From positions 248,001-312,000 of the forward strand of contig JBDTSP010000002.1 of NCBI GenBank assembly GCA_039931065.1: a stretch of 64,000 nucleotides of DNA. The letters are read 5' to 3'. The position numbers and the translations under genes are program-made. Below the pieces are notes generated by a model. The model saw only the letters and a list, made by a program, of their open reading frames with translations. It searched no databases and was not told where the DNA came from. Positions 60,530 through 64,000 of this stretch are shown here, one piece after another (position 1 is the stretch's first letter; every line of letters starts with the position of its first letter). Origin of the DNA: CADEED01 sp039931065 (GTDB taxonomy: Bacteria; Pseudomonadota; Gammaproteobacteria; Steroidobacterales; Steroidobacteraceae).

Positions 60530-62332
60530 ATGTCACGCAAGATCCGTCTCCTTCCATCCTTGAGCACAGGCGTAGCGGCCGCGCTGCTCGTCCCTGCCGT
60601 AGTCATATCCTCGGTCCCGCCCGACCCGCAGGATCAATCACAGCAGCTCGATGAGATCGCCGTCACCGGCATGCGCGTCGGCCAGGGCGGCGCCCAGGAC
60701 ATCAAGTTTTTCCGCGGCGAAGTCGATCTCAAGCGTATACCGCACCCGAACGATTTCACGGCCGAAGGATTGATGAGCGAACACGACCTCGTGTTGCCCT
60801 CGGCCGGCCCCTGCCGTCAGCTCTTCTGCCTCACCGGCGATGCGATGCGCGCCGACCTGATCGCCGCGCGCGACGCGCGTTACCTGGTCGGCGTCGGCTT
60901 CGACACCAACATCAGCGAAAAGACCTGGCGGCGTGATCCGATCAACCTGGTCGCGGTGGTCGACAAGTCCGGATCGATGAATGGCGCGCCGCTCGCGTTG
61001 GTACGCAGGAGTCTCGCGGAAATGGCGAGTCAGCTCCGGCCCGGCGACCAGATGAGCATCGTTCTCTATGGCGACACCGCGCACGTGCACCTGGCGCCGA
61101 CACCGGTCACTCGAAACGGCGTCGCGGGAATCCTGCAATCCATCGAGGCGATCCAGAGCAATGGTTCGACCTCGATGGAAGCCGGACTGCGCGTCGGTTA
61201 TTCCGTCGCCGATGAAACCGCGGCCGCATTCAAGGGCCGCACGAGACTCGTGTTGTTCACGGACGAGCGGCCTAACACCGACGCCACGGACGCGGCGAGT
61301 TTCATGGGCATGGCCGTCGCCCATTCGAAACAGGATGTCGGGCTCACGACGGTGGGAGTCGGCGTTCAATTCGGCGCCGAGCTCGCGACGAAGATCAGCA
61401 GCGTGCGCGGCGGCAATCTCTATTTCCTCCGCGACGAGAAAGACGTCAAGGAGCTGTTCGCGGGTCAGCTCGACTACATGGTCAGCGAACTCGCGCACGA
61501 TCTGACGTTGACCATCGCGCCGCACCCGGGCTTCAGGATTTCCGGCGTGTACGGCGTTCCCGGCGAGCTGCTCGGTTGGCAGGAGGACAAGAACATCACC
61601 GTGACCATCCCGACCGTCTTTCTCGACAATCACGGGGGCGGCATCTTCTTCACGCTCGTGCCCGAGTCCGCCGACCGCTTTCTCCCGCAAAAGTCCGATG
61701 CGCAGCCGCTCGCCGCGGTGTCGGTCACGTATCAGTCGGTCGGAATGAATGCGGCGCCTGACGCGCACGCGATTTCGATCGGTCTCAACCCGGCCGGAGC
61801 CAGCTCGGGAATGAGGCTCGGCCATCTGCTCATAGACGAGTTCAAGGTGCTGCACGACGCGACCAGCGCGCACTACCTGCAGAACGATCAGGAAACCGCC
61901 TATCAACTGCTGTCCCGGTTCAAGCACCGGCTTGATGCCGACGGCACCAAGGGAATGGAAGCCGAGCAGAAACTCATCGACTCGATATACGGACAGATGG
62001 CGTTCCTGTCGGGGCACGGCAGCGAGGCCGCGGATGCCCCGGCGTTCGTGAAGTTGTGGGGCCGCTGGAAGATAGTCGGCGTGAATGGCGCGGACGTCGA
62101 TCTGCACAGCGGCGAATCGCTGCAGTTCACGCCCGACAACGACATGCTGACGTTCGCGCGCAAGGGCGGATCCGAACCGCGCGAAACGGAGGCGTACGAG
62201 CTCAATGAAAAGCAGATCTATCTGCCCGAGTCCGATCTGGTCCTCTATTACCAGATAAAGGACGGCCACTTGAGCCTGCACCACCGCCGCTCAGGGTTGT
62301 GGGTGCGGCTGGTGCGCGACGCGGAGAGTTAG
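60530..62332 (+). CDS. exported von Willebrand factor A domain protein
   Basis: A 600-residue protein with an N-terminal signal sequence or anchor (LPSLSTGVAAALLVPAVVIS), then QQLDEIAVTGMRV, a phrase like the start of TonB-receptor plug domains, and a vWA domain (about residues 138-320). The metal-binding MIDAS motif is DKSGSM (Asp145), with SNGSTSMEAGL and LVLFTDERPN. The C-terminal half contains a YfbK-type region. No LPXTG sorting signal or second membrane helix is visible. It may act in surface interactions. GGAGG is near the ATG. Confidence 0.88.
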   Translation: MSRKIRLLPSLSTGVAAALLVPAVVISSVPPDPQDQSQQLDEIAVTGMRVGQGGAQDIKFFRGEVDLKRIPHPNDFTAEGLMSEHDLVLPSAGPCRQLFCLTGDAMRADLIAARDARYLVGVGFDTNISEKTWRRDPINLVAVVDKSGSMNGAPLALVRRSLAEMASQLRPGDQMSIVLYGDTAHVHLAPTPVTRNGVAGILQSIEAIQSNGSTSMEAGLRVGYSVADETAAAFKGRTRLVLFTDERPNTDATDAASFMGMAVAHSKQDVGLTTVGVGVQFGAELATKISSVRGGNLYFLRDEKDVKELFAGQLDYMVSELAHDLTLTIAPHPGFRISGVYGVPGELLGWQEDKNITVTIPTVFLDNHGGGIFFTLVPESADRFLPQKSDAQPLAAVSVTYQSVGMNAAPDAHAISIGLNPAGASSGMRLGHLLIDEFKVLHDATSAHYLQNDQETAYQLLSRFKHRLDADGTKGMEAEQKLIDSIYGQMAFLSGHGSEAADAPAFVKLWGRWKIVGVNGADVDLHSGESLQFTPDNDMLTFARKGGSEPRETEAYELNEKQIYLPESDLVLYYQIKDGHLSLHHRRSGLWVRLVRDAES

Positions 62333-62369
62333 GCCTTCAGGAGGCGGCCAGCGATGCGGCAAAAAAAGA

Positions 62370-62395
62370 ACGGGCAGCGTTTGACCGCTGCCCGT
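62370..62395. terminator. terminator hairpin after the vWA gene
   Basis: ACGGGCAGCG (62370-62379), TTTGAC loop, CGCTGCCCGT (62386-62395): perfect 10-base stem preceded by seven A, so it is a better terminator on the minus strand; the plus side lacks a T-run. Confidence 0.75.
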
Positions 62396-63232
62396 CAGTT
62401 TACTCAGGCATCAGGTGGAGTTCGGCGGCTGCCGTTCCACCCATGCCTGACGGGGTATCGCATCCAGTCGTCAGGAAAACCGGCTGCCATGGTCTGCGCT
62501 TTCCGGGCACCAGCGTTATACGTACCTGCCGCAAACGCCGCGAGCGTACCGCACGGTCTGTCCGCTGATGTAGATAGAGCCGATTCGTGCGCGCGTGCGG
62601 GGAGCAAATCCATTCAAGGGTGGTCCCCAAAGGCCGACCAGAACGTTCCGGGCAACTCGTTTGGCAGCTTGCGGGCAGGAGTGTCGTGGGAACACGCCTG
62701 GCCGGCCCTCAGGGTGGATACAGGCTAACAACGGCGCGCGGGGTCGGTAATTGCGCGGCCATGACAAGTGCAGGACGGCGCAGTCCTACTGGATCATCGG
62801 CATCAACTCAGAGCTGAACGCGTGGACATCATTGGATCAGTCCGAGCAGCAGAGCGGCGGCCAGAAGGAACAGCGTCGTGAATGTCGCAGGCAAATACGA
62901 AATCGAAGTCACTTCATCAGCCCCGGTGTTCGTTCGGCCGGCGCTTCTTGAAGAACGCTTTGAGCCGTTTGTTTTTCAGTACGCCCCGAGTGTGGCGGGC
63001 GGCGAGGTGATCGAGCAAGCCGGTCGATTTCCCGATGCCTGCAAACCGAGACTTTTGTCCGTTTTGCCTGGCGCACCGGAATCAGTCGTAAACGCTTGAT
63101 ATCAAAGGCGTCGCGGCCTCGAGGTAATTTCTGACGACCTCGAAGCCACGACCGCCTCGGCTTACGCCGCTGTTGCGCAGCGTCTTCGCAGATGTACCGC
63201 GGGTTGGCACCACTTTTCCGACGCCAACCTCC
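62396..63232. other. gene-poor 840-base region with short open frames
   Basis: No recognised gene. On the minus strand a 33-codon basic frame from a TTG at 63018 to 62917 (LDHLAARHTRGVLKNKRLKA, then FFKKRRPNEHRG) is followed five bases later by a 27-codon hydrophobic frame 62912-62829 (SISYLPATFTTLFLLAAALL). On the plus strand, an alternative 73-codon frame from a GTG at 62878 covers the same bases. None has a ribosome site or known similarity. A GC-rich remnant of a deleted locus or repeat is possible. Confidence 0.4.
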
Positions 63233-64000
63233 CTACTCGAAGTGAGCGGCCCGGATGCCGGACTCCGGTGAACCGAGGTCTTTCCACACGGCAGTGGCGT
63301 TGCCCTCGGCGTCTATATCCAGCGCAATCTCCGACGCCTCGCCCCATTCGACATCCGTCTCTTCCTTGTCGATGACATCCGGCGCGCCCCACGCAAGCGT
63401 GGTGCCGTTGAACTCATTGGCGAGTACCTGGTAAGGCTCGAGCACATTCTCGTCGCCGATACCCGAGTACAAGGTCCACAACGCAATGACATCTCCCGCG
63501 GCATTGCCCACCAGTTTCATCTCGGTGCTCTCGGCGCCGAAACCAATGCTCGAGTATTGCCCGATGACCTGCTGGGTACCCCAACCCGCGCCCGGCACGT
63601 AACGATTTGCGACGAAGTGGCCATCATCGACATCGTTCTGCAGCCACATCGCCATGACAATGCCGTTGGCGTCCATCACCGCGTGTGTGTCGTAAGCGTT
63701 ACCGTTCACGCCGTCATTGCCCGTCTCCACGATTACAGGCGTGCCCCAGGTGTTTCCCGTGAGCTGGTTGAACATCACGTGCAACCGCGCGCCGTCGTAT
63801 TGAGTCCAGACGGCCGCCGCGTTACCCGCGGCGTCGACCATCACGTCGTGGCCGAAGAACACACCGTCCTGTTGGTCGAATAAATCGTCCTGGTCGACCG
63901 GGACCGGGTTGCTCCAGACGTCGGCATCCCGGTCATAGCGGCTCGAAACCAGATGCGTATCGAATGCCCCTACGTCCGGGAACACATCGTGAATTTTCCA
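63233..64000 (-). CDS. C-terminal part of a DxxGN repeat protein, cut by the window edge
   Basis: The frame runs off the right end of the window, so only the last 255 codons are seen. It shows at least four repeats of the type D-A-x-G-N-A-x-A-V-W, e.g. VMVDAAGNAAAVWTQYDGAR, VMDANGIVMAMWLQND, GNAAGDVIALWTLYSG and DIDAEGNATAVWKDLGSPES, with spacing of about 50-60 residues. This looks like a beta-propeller or sialidase-like extracellular repeat protein. The ATG/GTG inside the frame at 63985 is probably not the real start. Function unknown. Confidence 0.75.
   Translation of the reverse strand, partial: WKIHDVFPDVGAFDTHLVSSRYDRDADVWSNPVPVDQDDLFDQQDGVFFGHDVMVDAAGNAAAVWTQYDGARLHVMFNQLTGNTWGTPVIVETGNDGVNGNAYDTHAVMDANGIVMAMWLQNDVDDGHFVANRYVPGAGWGTQQVIGQYSSIGFGAESTEMKLVGNAAGDVIALWTLYSGIGDENVLEPYQVLANEFNGTTLAWGAPDVIDKEETDVEWGEASEIALDIDAEGNATAVWKDLGSPESGIRAAHFE

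Noticed and set aside
60638..62284. 548-codon frame antisense to the vWA gene, and a similar frame 19471-20622 opposite DUF502 and the methyltransferase
   Set aside because: Same mirror effect of GC-rich codons; no recognised motif, while the sense genes have clear domains.

Overview
The window is about 65% GC chromosomal DNA with densely packed genes on both strands. Many genes are coupled by 4-base ATGA or GTGA overlaps. The housekeeping set (mutY, trmB, pyrE, dut, coaBC, radC, rpmBG, mutM, coaD, rsmD, ftsYEX, rpoH) and families such as DUF4124, DUF6763 and the PdsRS-type two-component pair point to a gammaproteobacterium. A Steroidobacter- or Xanthomonadales-like lineage is an inference from gene content, not proven. 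No prophage, CRISPR array, complete insertion sequence or plasmid function was seen.

Layout. 0-5 kb: mutY with a short AsmA-like protein, then an ECF sigma, membrane anti-sigma-like and DUF4097 operon. 4.6-8.8 kb: a NarL-type regulator and its seven-PAS histidine kinase. 10-14.4 kb: a tight four-gene envelope operon (DUF4331, Ig-like lipoprotein, TPR protein, HupE/UreJ-like membrane protein) of unknown function. 14.5-19.9 kb: cysteine-synthase-like enzyme, a TonB-receptor remnant, a secreted phytase/esterase-like protein, uup and a SUI1 factor. 20-36.5 kb: mostly housekeeping genes, tRNA-Gly(CCC), nucleotide and coenzyme A synthesis, ribosomal proteins L28/L33 and DNA repair glycosylases. 36.6-42.6 kb: a Pla-1/cef-type lipase, then ftsY-ftsE-ftsX and rpoH with a near-perfect CIRCE element upstream. 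43-48 kb: OmpA-type lipoprotein, thioesterase-like protein, Mpo1-like protein, glutaryl-CoA dehydrogenase, GST, ExbD and short peptides. 48.6-51.9 kb: a PdsR/PdsS-like pair without a visible sortase, followed by a candidate non-coding RNA. 52-64 kb: secreted hydrolases, a rhomboid protease, an Fe(II) oxygenase, a hybrid histidine kinase, a GH5 mannanase, a von Willebrand A protein and the C-terminal part of a repeat protein cut by the window edge.

Beyond the genes, four signals stand out. (1) Two families of long palindromic intergenic elements (4511 and 9852; 46641 and a decayed copy at 51898) sit close to stop codons or terminators. (2) The heptamer TTGTTAG/CTAACAA is strongly over-represented, mostly inside genes, where it brings in the otherwise rare TTA codon. 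(3) A CIRCE operator precedes rpoH, suggesting HrcA control of the heat-shock sigma factor. (4) A promoter-to-terminator transcription unit without a convincing reading frame follows pdsS.
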